NCBI RefSeq assembly: GCF_003986975.1
Contig: NZ_PIPO01000003.1
Location: 434,001 to 498,000, forward strand
Direction: 5' to 3'
From: Aliidiomarina soli
GTDB taxonomy: Bacteria > Pseudomonadota > Gammaproteobacteria > Enterobacterales > Alteromonadaceae
DNA length: 64,000 nt
Below are positions 49,665 to 57,626 of the stretch, piece after piece. The translations under genes were made by a program, and so were the position numbers. The notes under the pieces were generated by a model, which was not told where the DNA came from, ran no database searches, and saw nothing but the letters and a program-made list of their open reading frames with translations. Numbering within the stretch: position 1 is the first letter of the stretch; the number at the start of each line of letters is the position of its first letter.

Positions 49665-51707
49665 TTAAATCTCTGATACCAGCTTATGCCCATCAGCGTC
49701 GATTTCAATCTTGTTATAGTTGACTAAGTCTTGGGTAAGCTCTTTTATAGTTATATCGTGCTCGATTTTATCTTCATCATAACCTTTATTGACCTTTGAT
49801 ATTGCATATATCAACTGATAATTGTTCAATTTCTCGGAGGCTTTTAACAATGCTTTCATGGATTCAACACTCATTGCGTGTTGTCCAGGCTCATCAAATA
49901 TTAGGATACCAGGATGTACTTTGGATTCGCTCATCAGAGCTAAATAAAAGGCCCATTCAGCCCTAATAAAGTCACTTGCAGAGGATGCTAAGCGTATGGA
50001 CTGATGACTTCCTGCGGAAGCATTAAAAACGCTTGGAAAAATCTTATGCGGTGCGTTATCTCTAATATTCACTTTATTGATATAGTTGCTTGTATAGTGA
50101 AACTGCTTCAAGTATTTTCTGAACTTACTTTGAAGCATTCCTATTTTTATTTCATCGTTACTCGATTGCTTAGAAATATCCCGTATGGCAAGATCTATAT
50201 TAATGATGTCCGTATTTATCTTGTTTATCGATTCTTTGAATTTATCAAACTCTGTATCAAGGTAACTTATGCTTTCAAGAAAATTTGTGTTAATCAATTC
50301 CGCATGAACTTGCGACCGATAAAGATCTTTATCAAAGCTAGAATTAAGATCTCTATCTATGTTAGATATTTCAGTTTTAGTTTCTAGAATAAGAGATTCG
50401 TAATAATTGCAGTTCTTGAAGTAATCTTCTTCGAAACTTGAAAAGCTATCTAAATAGCTACTTATCATTGATATCTTACTACCAATAAAGGCCAAGGAAT
50501 TCTCATAGTCTGATCTCGAAATTTCATGATTCAAAAACTCTATATTGATGTCGCTATCACAAAGTGGACAGCTTTCAGAATCTGAGAGCTCAGTTAACAA
50601 TTCACCAACCTTTTTAGCGCCAACTATATTTGAACGTTCTTCATGAAGCCTTGTGAGGTGTTGTTTGTAGCTTTCCACCTTAAATTTCTCTGTGGAATAG
50701 GCTCGATCCAAAGACGCCTTCACTCGGTTAAGCTTAAGTAACCTAATTTTTAAATCTTTTCTGCGTGAATTTTGCTCTGTCAAGTCTTTCCTTTTTTCAA
50801 CTTCCCTATTCTGCTTTCTTAATTTGTTTAATTTATCTTGTGTATTTCTTTTAACTAACTCAATGTTCAGCCATTCAGATTCAACGTTAACCTTGAGTGA
50901 GAGGTTTTTCAAAGAGTCAATTTTATGCTTTTCGAACTTTTGATTAAGTCCGTTGGCTTTATATGACAAAGAATAGTCGAGACGTTCAAAGTTTTTCATT
51001 TCCATATCCCAACGCTCAATTAAAACATCGCGTTTAGATTTTAAGTCGTCTTTCTCTATATCAAACTCTAAGCATTCAAGTGATAAGAGATATTCCACGA
51101 GTTTTCTTTTGGCGTATTTAATGTTAAACGAGGGCATCTGAGCCATAAAATCTGACCACCCCTTAGTCTGCTCGATAAAGCAGCCGGAAAAAACATTTTG
51201 TAAGTAAAGCGAGTTTTTATTAGTTTCGACATCTTTCGGTAGATCAATGTCTAGAAACAATTGCAGCCAGTTGTAGAATCCTCTTTTGTTCGTATGATCT
51301 TGCTTCGCGTGAAGAAAAAAGGTCTGTAACTTGCCATCTTGATCAATTTTAATTTTGTTCTTATCAGCTGGGTTATGGCATACGGCTTCTCTTTGTAGGA
51401 GAGCTACATCACCTTTGCTATTTTCTATTTCTAGAAATACCGTCGATTGACTTACGGTGTAAGTGTGGTTTTTATAAGTGAATTCACTGGTGATACACTT
51501 GTCTAGCAGGCTACTCTTTGCAGTGCTCATACCTAGCAACTGCTCCATTCCAAGGTTATAGTAAATACAAGACAATATACTTGATTTTCCGGATGAGTTT
51601 TCACCAGTAATTATATTTAATCCATTACAGAAGTTAAATTTAAATCCAAAAATCTTGTCGCTTTGAGTAACATGGATTTTGGATGAGACATTATTTATCT
51701 TTAGCAT
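49665..51707 (-). CDS. SMC/Rad50-like ATPase, ABC-3C system ATPase component
   Basis: 680 residues. Walker A GENSSGKSS at 35-43; a long coiled-coil region from about 215 to 550 interrupted by a zinc-hook-like CPLC at 380-383 with DSD after it; an ABC signature-like SAGSHQ about 564-569; Walker B with ILIFDEPGQH at 601-610. This is the architecture of the ATPase of ABC three-component (ABC-3C) conflict systems, which also resembles RecN/Rad50. It overlaps the preceding gene by seven bases, the last of the operon. GC content is clearly below that of the core genome, a sign of transfer. Confidence 0.82.
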   Translation of the reverse strand: MLKINNVSSKIHVTQSDKIFGFKFNFCNGLNIITGENSSGKSSILSCIYYNLGMEQLLGMSTAKSSLLDKCITSEFTYKNHTYTVSQSTVFLEIENSKGDVALLQREAVCHNPADKNKIKIDQDGKLQTFFLHAKQDHTNKRGFYNWLQLFLDIDLPKDVETNKNSLYLQNVFSGCFIEQTKGWSDFMAQMPSFNIKYAKRKLVEYLLSLECLEFDIEKDDLKSKRDVLIERWDMEMKNFERLDYSLSYKANGLNQKFEKHKIDSLKNLSLKVNVESEWLNIELVKRNTQDKLNKLRKQNREVEKRKDLTEQNSRRKDLKIRLLKLNRVKASLDRAYSTEKFKVESYKQHLTRLHEERSNIVGAKKVGELLTELSDSESCPLCDSDINIEFLNHEISRSDYENSLAFIGSKISMISSYLDSFSSFEEDYFKNCNYYESLILETKTEISNIDRDLNSSFDKDLYRSQVHAELINTNFLESISYLDTEFDKFKESINKINTDIINIDLAIRDISKQSSNDEIKIGMLQSKFRKYLKQFHYTSNYINKVNIRDNAPHKIFPSVFNASAGSHQSIRLASSASDFIRAEWAFYLALMSESKVHPGILIFDEPGQHAMSVESMKALLKASEKLNNYQLIYAISKVNKGYDEDKIEHDITIKELTQDLVNYNKIEIDADGHKLVSEI

Positions 51708-52147
51708 GGAAAAATAACCTTAGAATTTTTAAACATTTTGGTGGATGAAGCAAGCGCGAGCTCCCTAGCTTTACTGTCAATTGACGCTAGTTCCTCGATA
51801 TTTCTTATTGATTCTACCTTCGATCTACCTTTGTCAGTTAGAGAGTATCTAACTTTCCCACTGTCGTTAGATTGTTCGACTATTTCATTTCTAGAAAGCA
51901 CGATCAACTTGTTCTTTAGTTCCTTATCAATGCTCCATGGTGGAATGGTAAGCTTTGGGAATCCATTAAAAGTTCTATCGCATATTAACAGGTCAAATAA
52001 AAAATGTAGTTTATCTAGGTAGATATAATCAGCTGCTTTAGATGTAGAGTGGTCTATTAATAAAATTATAGAGGCTACCTGGAATCCACTTAAGTCTCTG
52101 AGTGATATAAAGCTATTATACGACTTTTTTTCAATAAAAATTTTCAT
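51701..52147 (-). CDS. putative ABC-3C middle component, winged-helix
   Basis: A 148-residue protein with no strong family signature that I can name. The predicted pattern is helical N terminus, then LIVLSRNEIVEQ-like and DSGKVRYSLTDKGRSKVESI, the last resembling the wing of a winged helix-turn-helix. Between a trypsin-CTD gene and an SMC-like ATPase, a small wHTH protein is what is expected of an ABC-3C middle component. The assignment rests mainly on context. It overlaps both neighbours (4 and 7 bases). Confidence 0.55.
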   Translation of the reverse strand: MKIFIEKKSYNSFISLRDLSGFQVASIILLIDHSTSKAADYIYLDKLHFLFDLLICDRTFNGFPKLTIPPWSIDKELKNKLIVLSRNEIVEQSNDSGKVRYSLTDKGRSKVESIRNIEELASIDSKARELALASSTKMFKNSKVIFPC

Positions 52148-53271
52148 TTTTTTTCAAACCTTAAGTGGCATACTGCCATCCATGTTGCAACATCATATTG
52201 TGCAATTTTTCTCAAGTCTGTTTTCTTCAACTTGAATTCACTTAAGTCACTAGTTACAACTTCAAGGTGTTCATTAGATATCACTGTATAATGCTGATGA
52301 GCTTCATGCTTACTATTAACGTATTTTAGCATTTGGTCACGTTCTGCAGTAATTTTTACGTCTTTATAGCTTTCGTTGAGCGTAGAATCCCGCTGTATTA
52401 CCCTTTTTAGACACTCATCTCCGATCATTATTTTTTCAAGTTCTTTCGGAAGTTGATCTATATATTTTTCACCAAAAATTGTTTCTAGCTTGGTTTCAAG
52501 ATTATTATATAGCTTTTCGTTTCCTGGGGTGCTTCTCCATTTTTCCACCCATTTACTAAACGTTTCTTTATCAATAATATTTCTATTAAATGATATTAAC
52601 TGTTGATTTAGATCAAACTCCGTATGCGGAGTGATTTCAAGATTTTCTATGATTTCTTTTAAAGGCTCTAGGCCTCTCATATCAACAAAGTTGTTAACGC
52701 CAGAGTTCGGGATTTTATCTATAAGCCCATGGAAAACGAGTGAGTCATTGTGCGTACATAGCAAGCCAGGACTTCCTGAGATACCTTCCATTGCGTCAGG
52801 TCCATGCGTATCAGCGCCGAAGTGATTAAACGTGCTATTTGGTACTCTATATCTACACATATTCCCATTGAGTTGGTCACTGAAATTTATGCTTTCAATG
52901 AAGAATGCTTCTGGCAGCATCTCTGCCTTTACATAGGAGATAGATAGCAAGCTATGACTTATTATAGGGCCTGTAATTTTAACTTCTTTGAGGGCATCAA
53001 CTGGAAAATCTTGAAGTATGTACACTGCTAGGTCATTTTTTTTTGAAAAATTAAGATCTGATACTAGTGTTTGATTAGGAATGGGTTGGTTTTTAACGTC
53101 GCATATTTGTAAATCTCTTAATTCTTTGAATTCACTACCATAAACGACATGTCCGGCTGTTATGCAATAAGCTTCACGCTCTACTGAAATGATGAACCCA
53201 CAACCTACGTGCAGCCCTTCATACTTAAAAGTTACGAAATTTGATTTTATATTTTGTTTAAGTATATTCAT
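52144..53271 (-). CDS. trypsin-like protease with C-terminal ABC-3C-type domain
   Basis: 375 residues. The N-terminal half is a cytoplasmic chymotrypsin-fold protease: His41 in ITAGHVV, Asp80 in KNDLAVYIL and Ser165 in GISGSPG. The C-terminal part (about 235-375) is helical with no catalytic motif and ends DVATWMAVCHLRFEKK. It is probably the domain that ties the effector to the ATPase complex, as in ABC-3C effectors. The start overlaps the MBL gene stop by one base (TAATG). Proteolysis of a cellular or system target on infection is an inference. Confidence 0.75.
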   Translation of the reverse strand: MNILKQNIKSNFVTFKYEGLHVGCGFIISVEREAYCITAGHVVYGSEFKELRDLQICDVKNQPIPNQTLVSDLNFSKKNDLAVYILQDFPVDALKEVKITGPIISHSLLSISYVKAEMLPEAFFIESINFSDQLNGNMCRYRVPNSTFNHFGADTHGPDAMEGISGSPGLLCTHNDSLVFHGLIDKIPNSGVNNFVDMRGLEPLKEIIENLEITPHTEFDLNQQLISFNRNIIDKETFSKWVEKWRSTPGNEKLYNNLETKLETIFGEKYIDQLPKELEKIMIGDECLKRVIQRDSTLNESYKDVKITAERDQMLKYVNSKHEAHQHYTVISNEHLEVVTSDLSEFKLKKTDLRKIAQYDVATWMAVCHLRFEKK

Positions 53272-54233
53272 TATAGGCTCATCACTTTTGCGTGTATAAT
53301 GTTGACTTTCATTTTAGGAGGTGGGTTTTTAATTTTAATTCTATTAACCACTCGACTATAATTAAAGTAAATATTACACTCGCTGTACCCGAAAGAGGCA
53401 CAAGTTCTTATGATCCTCACTAAGGTTTCTGCATGAGGATGCCCGTAGTGTCGTGGTCCGTTAGTCGAAATGATAAATTTGTTACATTTTAATTTCTCCA
53501 GAAGTTTTATACTAGTATTGTACTTACTTCCATGGTGAGATATTTTGACTACGTCGAAAGGTTGCCGCGTAGTTATTTTTTTAGATATATCAGATGGCAA
53601 AGTATCTGATAAAAAAAGTGCTCTTTTTTTGTTATAAGTAATAATAAACGCTGCTGAAGAAGAATTTATTATGTCCCCACTAGAATCTTCGCTTGGTTCA
53701 TCTGGTTCAATCGAGCAATCTACTTCAATTATACTACTTGTGACAAGACCAGGATCGGCGTATTTCACCCAACAGAAATGCAGTTTATCAAGCAGATCAG
53801 GGTCGGGTCCTAATACTTGGATCTCGATTTCCTCAAACTTCAATAATTTATCGCTTGTTATTTGATGAGTTTTGTATCCATTCTTTTCAAGAAATACCTT
53901 CAGGTTATCACCGTCTTGAAAAGTGACCCGCCCATTCGTGTTCCGTTTGATAGGAATCGAGCTCGGATGGTTTATCAAGATAGGGACGTCAGTGGCGACT
54001 GTTTCTTTGTTATGTGTGAATAGCTTTAATATTCCCCCTATATGATCTCTATCTGTATGGGTGACGAATATACTTTTGAGTCTCTGTGAAGGCTCTGTAG
54101 TTAGAAAGCGCTTAATTTGCTTAGCTACTGCGGCTGTACCACCATCAATGATGAAACGGTTTGCCCCACAATCGACGATAAAGGCATCACCTGTTTTTGC
54201 TTCAAGCAAGTGAATTCTAAAATTAGTATTCAT
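53271..54233 (-). CDS. MBL-fold hydrolase, ComEC C-terminal-like
   Basis: 320 residues with the metal motif THTDRDHIGG (residues 58-67, HxDxDH), a later LFLSDT, SHHGS and the YGHPHAE motif. These are all hallmarks of the metallo-beta-lactamase domain of ComEC and of free-standing relatives found in conflict systems. The usual activity of such proteins is phosphodiester or nuclease hydrolysis. A Ser/Glu/Asp-rich insert lies about residues 175-195. It is co-directional and coupled with the protease gene; its start lies 11 bases inside the end of the upstream small ORF. Confidence 0.85.
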   Translation of the reverse strand: MNTNFRIHLLEAKTGDAFIVDCGANRFIIDGGTAAVAKQIKRFLTTEPSQRLKSIFVTHTDRDHIGGILKLFTHNKETVATDVPILINHPSSIPIKRNTNGRVTFQDGDNLKVFLEKNGYKTHQITSDKLLKFEEIEIQVLGPDPDLLDKLHFCWVKYADPGLVTSSIIEVDCSIEPDEPSEDSSGDIINSSSAAFIITYNKKRALFLSDTLPSDISKKITTRQPFDVVKISHHGSKYNTSIKLLEKLKCNKFIISTNGPRHYGHPHAETLVRIIRTCASFGYSECNIYFNYSRVVNRIKIKNPPPKMKVNIIHAKVMSL

Positions 54234-54366
54234 AGAGATTTGACGCTAATCCTCGCACACACGGAGAAATATCCGTGTCCCACGCATAATCTGGCGTCGC
54301 ACCAGTAGCTACAGGATTACTAAGCGCTCTAAGAGCGAGAGACTTTGTGGCTTGTTGTGTATTCAT
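54223..54366 (-). CDS. 47-residue small protein heading the defence-type operon
   Basis: A frame missed by usual length limits. ATG 54364-54366 with AAAAAGGA eight bases upstream; 47 codons; TAA at 54223-54225. It starts MNTQQATKSLALRALSNPV, has a central GATPDYAWDTDISPC and ends LASNLYEY. No signal peptide or transmembrane helix. Its stop overlaps the MBL gene start, so it is translationally coupled and the first gene of the operon. No family is recognised. Possible roles are sensor, protease substrate or modified peptide; the sequence alone does not decide. Confidence 0.6.
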   Translation of the reverse strand: MNTQQATKSLALRALSNPVATGATPDYAWDTDISPCVRGLASNLYEY

Positions 54367-54401
54367 AGCAAATCCTTTTTATGAAAAGCACCATAGATCG
54401 T

Positions 54402-54411
54402 ATGGTACCAT
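54402..54411. promoter_or_regulatory. 10-base palindrome upstream of the operon
   Basis: ATGGTACCAT, 36 bases before the small-ORF start, in the expected promoter region. It may be an operator, but the site is short. The rest of 54412-54765 is AT-rich and contains no ORF I can support. Confidence 0.3.
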
Positions 54412-54765
54412 TATGTTGATTTTTTGATAAGCACAATCAGTTATAACAACTCGTTGATATCGCATTGTTTCTTTTATTCTTCCTAGAAGCTAACCTTCAA
54501 TTCTTATGTAAACTCAAGCTTTTGAGTCTCCGATTAACGTTACCGGCTTAGGGAAGCTCCCCATCGTTTATAAGTTTATATATTGATGTTTTTCATAAAT
54601 CTGGCATGTCTTTTACTTGTGGTAGTTTGATAAATTTCATGTAGGGATCTCCTCTTGTCCAGAGGATTGCCAACTCCTGTAGAAAAAAATGCAGACGCCG
54701 ATTCAACCAAATTTGAAACGCATATCACGACTGTGCATTAGCTCAACAAAGCAGAGGAGGACGCT

Positions 54766-55200
54766 ATGCACAGTGCAGTAAACAGTCGTGACCTACTTAA
54801 ATGGTCAGTGATAGCAATCAAAGCAGTCTCTTTGGCAGCAGTGGTGATCCCGAGACTTAAACGAACCTGGGATGAAGAGGTTCAGCGCCAGCCTAAACAC
54901 TTACCACCTATCCCAACTGGTCAATTTGGCCTGCTGCTGCTTGATGAGCATGGAAGTGTCATCAGCACACATCGATTTAGTCGGCTTGAAGTCAGAGTCG
55001 GGTACGTGAATAAGCCAGCAGTGCAAAAGGCGGTGTTAAGTGCTGGGGCAGACTCGGCAGTGATGACTTATGAATCACCTGGCTTAATGATTGATAAACC
55101 CAAAGACTATCGAGATGTGATACGAGAGCTTTTCGATGCACTCGCTGAGATCGACGTTCGGCTACTTAATCGTGGTCTAGTCGATGTAGAACACCCATAA
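54766..55200 (+). CDS. RadC/JAB-like protein lacking the metal motif
   Basis: 144 residues with a strong ribosome site (GAGGAGG). The middle, FGLLLLDEHGSVISTHRFS followed by VNKPAVQKAVLSAGADSAVM, follows the strand-helix pattern of the RadC MPN/JAB domain. Where RadC has HNHPSG, this protein has TYESPG, so the metal-binding His pair is gone. It is probably a non-catalytic derivative; the resemblance is by eye and moderate. An integrase pseudogene follows. Confidence 0.5.
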   Translation: MHSAVNSRDLLKWSVIAIKAVSLAAVVIPRLKRTWDEEVQRQPKHLPPIPTGQFGLLLLDEHGSVISTHRFSRLEVRVGYVNKPAVQKAVLSAGADSAVMTYESPGLMIDKPKDYRDVIRELFDALAEIDVRLLNRGLVDVEHP

Positions 55201-55210
55201 CAGCGCCTAA

Positions 55211-55235
55211 GTTCCCAAATTAGCATTTTGGGAAC
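55211..55235 (+). terminator. hairpin after RadC-like gene
   Basis: Stem GTTCCCAAA / TTTGGGAAC with a seven-base loop and no T run. GTTCCC...GGGAAC recurs around 55286-55320, so these may be protein- or recombination-related repeats rather than a terminator. Confidence 0.4.
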
Positions 55236-55341
55236 ACTGGAAGCCTTTAAAGCCGGGGACGGATGAGCAAAACCGGCTTTGAAGTTCCCGTTTTTGTGTT
55301 TTATGACAAAAAGGGAACACAACATGCCTGAAGTATAAGCT

Positions 55342-55885
55342 GTGAAGAATTTAGATACGGTGAAGCTGGTTAGTCATTTGTTGACGCGCACCTACGGTCA
55401 GCAGATGGCAGATATTTGGAATGTGGGTCTGAACCTGGCGCTTCGGATCTCTGATCTTTTGTCGGTGAAGTCCTCTGATATCCAGGGGGATAGGTTAACA
55501 ATGCGTGAGGGTAAGACTGGCAAGCTAGCGACGATTAAACTCAACGATAAAGCGAAAGCGATCCTCGAGCGTATTCGCATCGAAAACCCCGATCACGTGT
55601 ACTTGTTTTAATCCTCTCGAAATCGCTGGTCACTGAACAAAGGGCCAAAGCCTTTAAGTCGTCGGTATGTCTCAAGGGCCATAGCGTCAATTGGGGAGGA
55701 AAGTAGGGTTACCGCTCGGCACGCACTCTATGCGCAAGACATGGGGTTACCATCTGTATAAGAACACCCGTGACATCTCCAGGGTGATGGAAATGCTACT
55801 TCATGGCTCTGAGTCGGTGACCTTACGTTACATTGGGATCACTCAGGATGATGTTGACCGAGACTCTATCGAGCTAGAGCTGTGA
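55342..55885 (+). pseudogene. tyrosine recombinase broken by a stop and a frameshift
   Basis: A small integrase-like protein of about 180 residues. The first 89 codons (MKNLDTVKLVSHLLTR..., Arg in LALRISDLL, Lys in GKTGKLA) end at TAA 55609-55611, where homologous proteins continue from YLF with Gln; CAA to TAA is the simplest change. The frame goes on with SSRNRWSLNKGPKPLSRR, then shifts near 55692-55698 into LGTHSMRKTWGYHLY and LRYIGIT with the catalytic Tyr. Two independent lesions mark it as inactive. Confidence 0.85.
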
Positions 55886-56876
55886 CTCTCCTGTAAGTCG
55901 CTTTGATATATTTTCTAAGAGTGTGAAAGCGCGAAAATCCACTCTCGTCGTAACTTGGCAGTTGTTTTGCGGTGTAGATGTCTAGGAAAGGAAGACTCAG
56001 CGGATATTGTCTTTCACGGAGAATCGCTTGGGCTTGTTCAATGTTTTTGTGTAGGAGCGCAGCAATTTGTTGAGTTTGCTCCACAGCAAGTTCGGGTGGC
56101 TTCTCCGTTAATCCGTGTTTAAGTACCACTATGCTTATATAGCTCGGTGTAAGGAAGTGCACATTGAGGGCAATAAAATCCTTTTCTAAACTCTCGAACC
56201 TGAGATTGATCGGTTCAGAGCTAGCTTGCAAATTGATCAATACCCCATCACCATTAAAGGCCATGCTTTCCAGTGGCGTTGACTTAGTGGGTAGCCTTGC
56301 TTCGCAACCTATTCGAATCGTTAACCCAAAGCATTTTAATGTCTTCCAGAGTATATAAAAAAACGTTAGGGTTACGTGGATAAGCAAAATCAAAAGAATA
56401 GCGTCTTTTTCTTGTCCGCTACTACTAAATAAGTTCATCAGGTATAAAGGGACCGAAAATCCTACGCTTAAGAATAAGCTAAAAAGACCAACTAATTTGA
56501 AACTCCCACCTTCAGCGATATGTTTTCTAGCAGATAAGCCCGGGTTCGATATTAGCTCCTTTCGAAAAACCGCTGCACAGTAGACACCTGTCAGCATGGT
56601 AACCGCTACCGCTATGTTAAACACTGCTAACTCTGCATACATTAGCGATGAGAACGCAGCTTCTGCTATTACAGTGGATATATGCACCGCCAATGCTGAG
56701 TGAAAACCGGATATGAACGCTAAAATAGAGATCACTATCGTTGAGCGATGCACTCTTCTTTTTTTTCGCGATAGGAGGTCAAGATTGTTTTTGATGAGAG
56801 TTGTTAAAACGATAAACCCTAAAGCTGTGAATATCCCCCAGAACGTATGGGTGTTATCGAAATCGAGACTAAACAA
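55866..56876 (-). CDS. orphan membrane protein
   Basis: 336 residues, with about six hydrophobic segments in the first 190 residues and a soluble C-terminal half with a helical EQTQQIAALLHKNIEQAQAIL stretch. No recognised family. Its end overlaps the broken integrase by 20 bases on the opposite strand, and it lies in the AT-rich island. It may be part of a lost defence or mobile module. Confidence 0.6.
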   Translation of the reverse strand: MFSLDFDNTHTFWGIFTALGFIVLTTLIKNNLDLLSRKKRRVHRSTIVISILAFISGFHSALAVHISTVIAEAAFSSLMYAELAVFNIAVAVTMLTGVYCAAVFRKELISNPGLSARKHIAEGGSFKLVGLFSLFLSVGFSVPLYLMNLFSSSGQEKDAILLILLIHVTLTFFYILWKTLKCFGLTIRIGCEARLPTKSTPLESMAFNGDGVLINLQASSEPINLRFESLEKDFIALNVHFLTPSYISIVVLKHGLTEKPPELAVEQTQQIAALLHKNIEQAQAILRERQYPLSLPFLDIYTAKQLPSYDESGFSRFHTLRKYIKATYRRVTALAR

Positions 56877-56956
56877 TCAAAACCTCCGATATTAATAAGG
56901 CAATTAATTTAAAGAAAACTCGAAGAGTGCTCTTACTAGCTAAATTGCGATCTCTG

Positions 56957-57130
56957 TCAATGAGCTTTGTTCATCAGTTTCTTCAGTCGCATTAGCGTCT
57001 CTTTACACTCAGTTTTATTATACTTATTGGGTACGATAGGCTTCTTGAAGTCAGGTACACGATAAAATACTTCATAATCTTGCTTAGCAAGAGCTTCGAC
57101 CGAGAGCATCTGTACATCAATGACAGCCAA
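56957..57130 (-). CDS. possible 57-residue small protein
   Basis: TTG start at 57128-57130 with AAGGAG seven bases upstream. 57 codons, starting MAVIDVQMLSVEALAK and ending ETLMRLKKLMNKAH, to TGA at 56957-56959. The composition is clearly coding-like. The DNA just upstream (to about 57240) shows more coding-like pieces in other frames, so this could be the tail of a decayed larger gene. Confidence 0.4.
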   Translation of the reverse strand: MAVIDVQMLSVEALAKQDYEVFYRVPDFKKPIVPNKYNKTECKETLMRLKKLMNKAH

Positions 57131-57426
57131 ACTCTTTCTCCTTCAAACCTGCCTTGATTACGTCTGAAAACGTTACTTACTTCTGTATATTCAGGCTAGT
57201 TAAGAAGTTAATATCCCAAGGCTTGAGCGGTTGGTCAAGCTTTTGTCTACTAAAGGTTATCGCTAAAAATTAGCCGTGCGGGTTAGAAATTTTGGGACGC
57301 AATCAAATCAATAGTATCCACGCTGGGTAACCCCACGGACGCATAATGGGGTCACGTTGTCTCGATTCAACAAATATTAAGACCTATATCACAGGTGTGC
57401 ATAAGCCATTGATAAGGAGCGCGAAC

Positions 57427-57495
57427 ATGCACACTACAGATAGATTTGAGGCCATGGTATGCAATGAGCCGACTCAAGCCTACATCATGGAATAA
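57427..57495 (+). CDS. possible 22-residue leader or remnant
   Basis: AAGGAG precedes ATG 57427 by six bases; the frame of 22 codons begins MHTTDRFEAMV. Its 5' region recalls that of the RadC-like gene (GTGCAT...AGC, GGAG, ATGCACA), which may mean a truncated relative. The rest of 57131-57626 shows nothing else. Confidence 0.2.
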   Translation: MHTTDRFEAMVCNEPTQAYIME

Positions 57496-57626
57496 AAAGC
57501 TAGGCGGGGATTTTCTCTTGATCTCTACATAGACTTGTGGTAATGAAATTTAGGTTGGCGAATAATCTACAACCCGCTTGTCGCGATTTTTTAGCAAGTT
57601 CAAGTTGAAAATACAGAGGGAAACGT

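Noticed and set aside
50004-50387. 127-codon plus-strand frame opposite the SMC-like ATPase
   Set aside because: Antisense to a gene with clear Walker motifs; low-complexity hydrophobic composition of AT-rich DNA.
49665-51707. ATPase considered as RecN or SbcC
   Set aside because: Too short for SbcC, lacks RecN-type N terminus, and sits in a five-gene accessory operon, so housekeeping repair is unlikely.
55201-55341. GTTCCC/GGGAAC repeats considered as a CRISPR or integron attC
   Set aside because: Only two unequal hairpins, no regular spacers and no integron integrase; left as simple hairpins.
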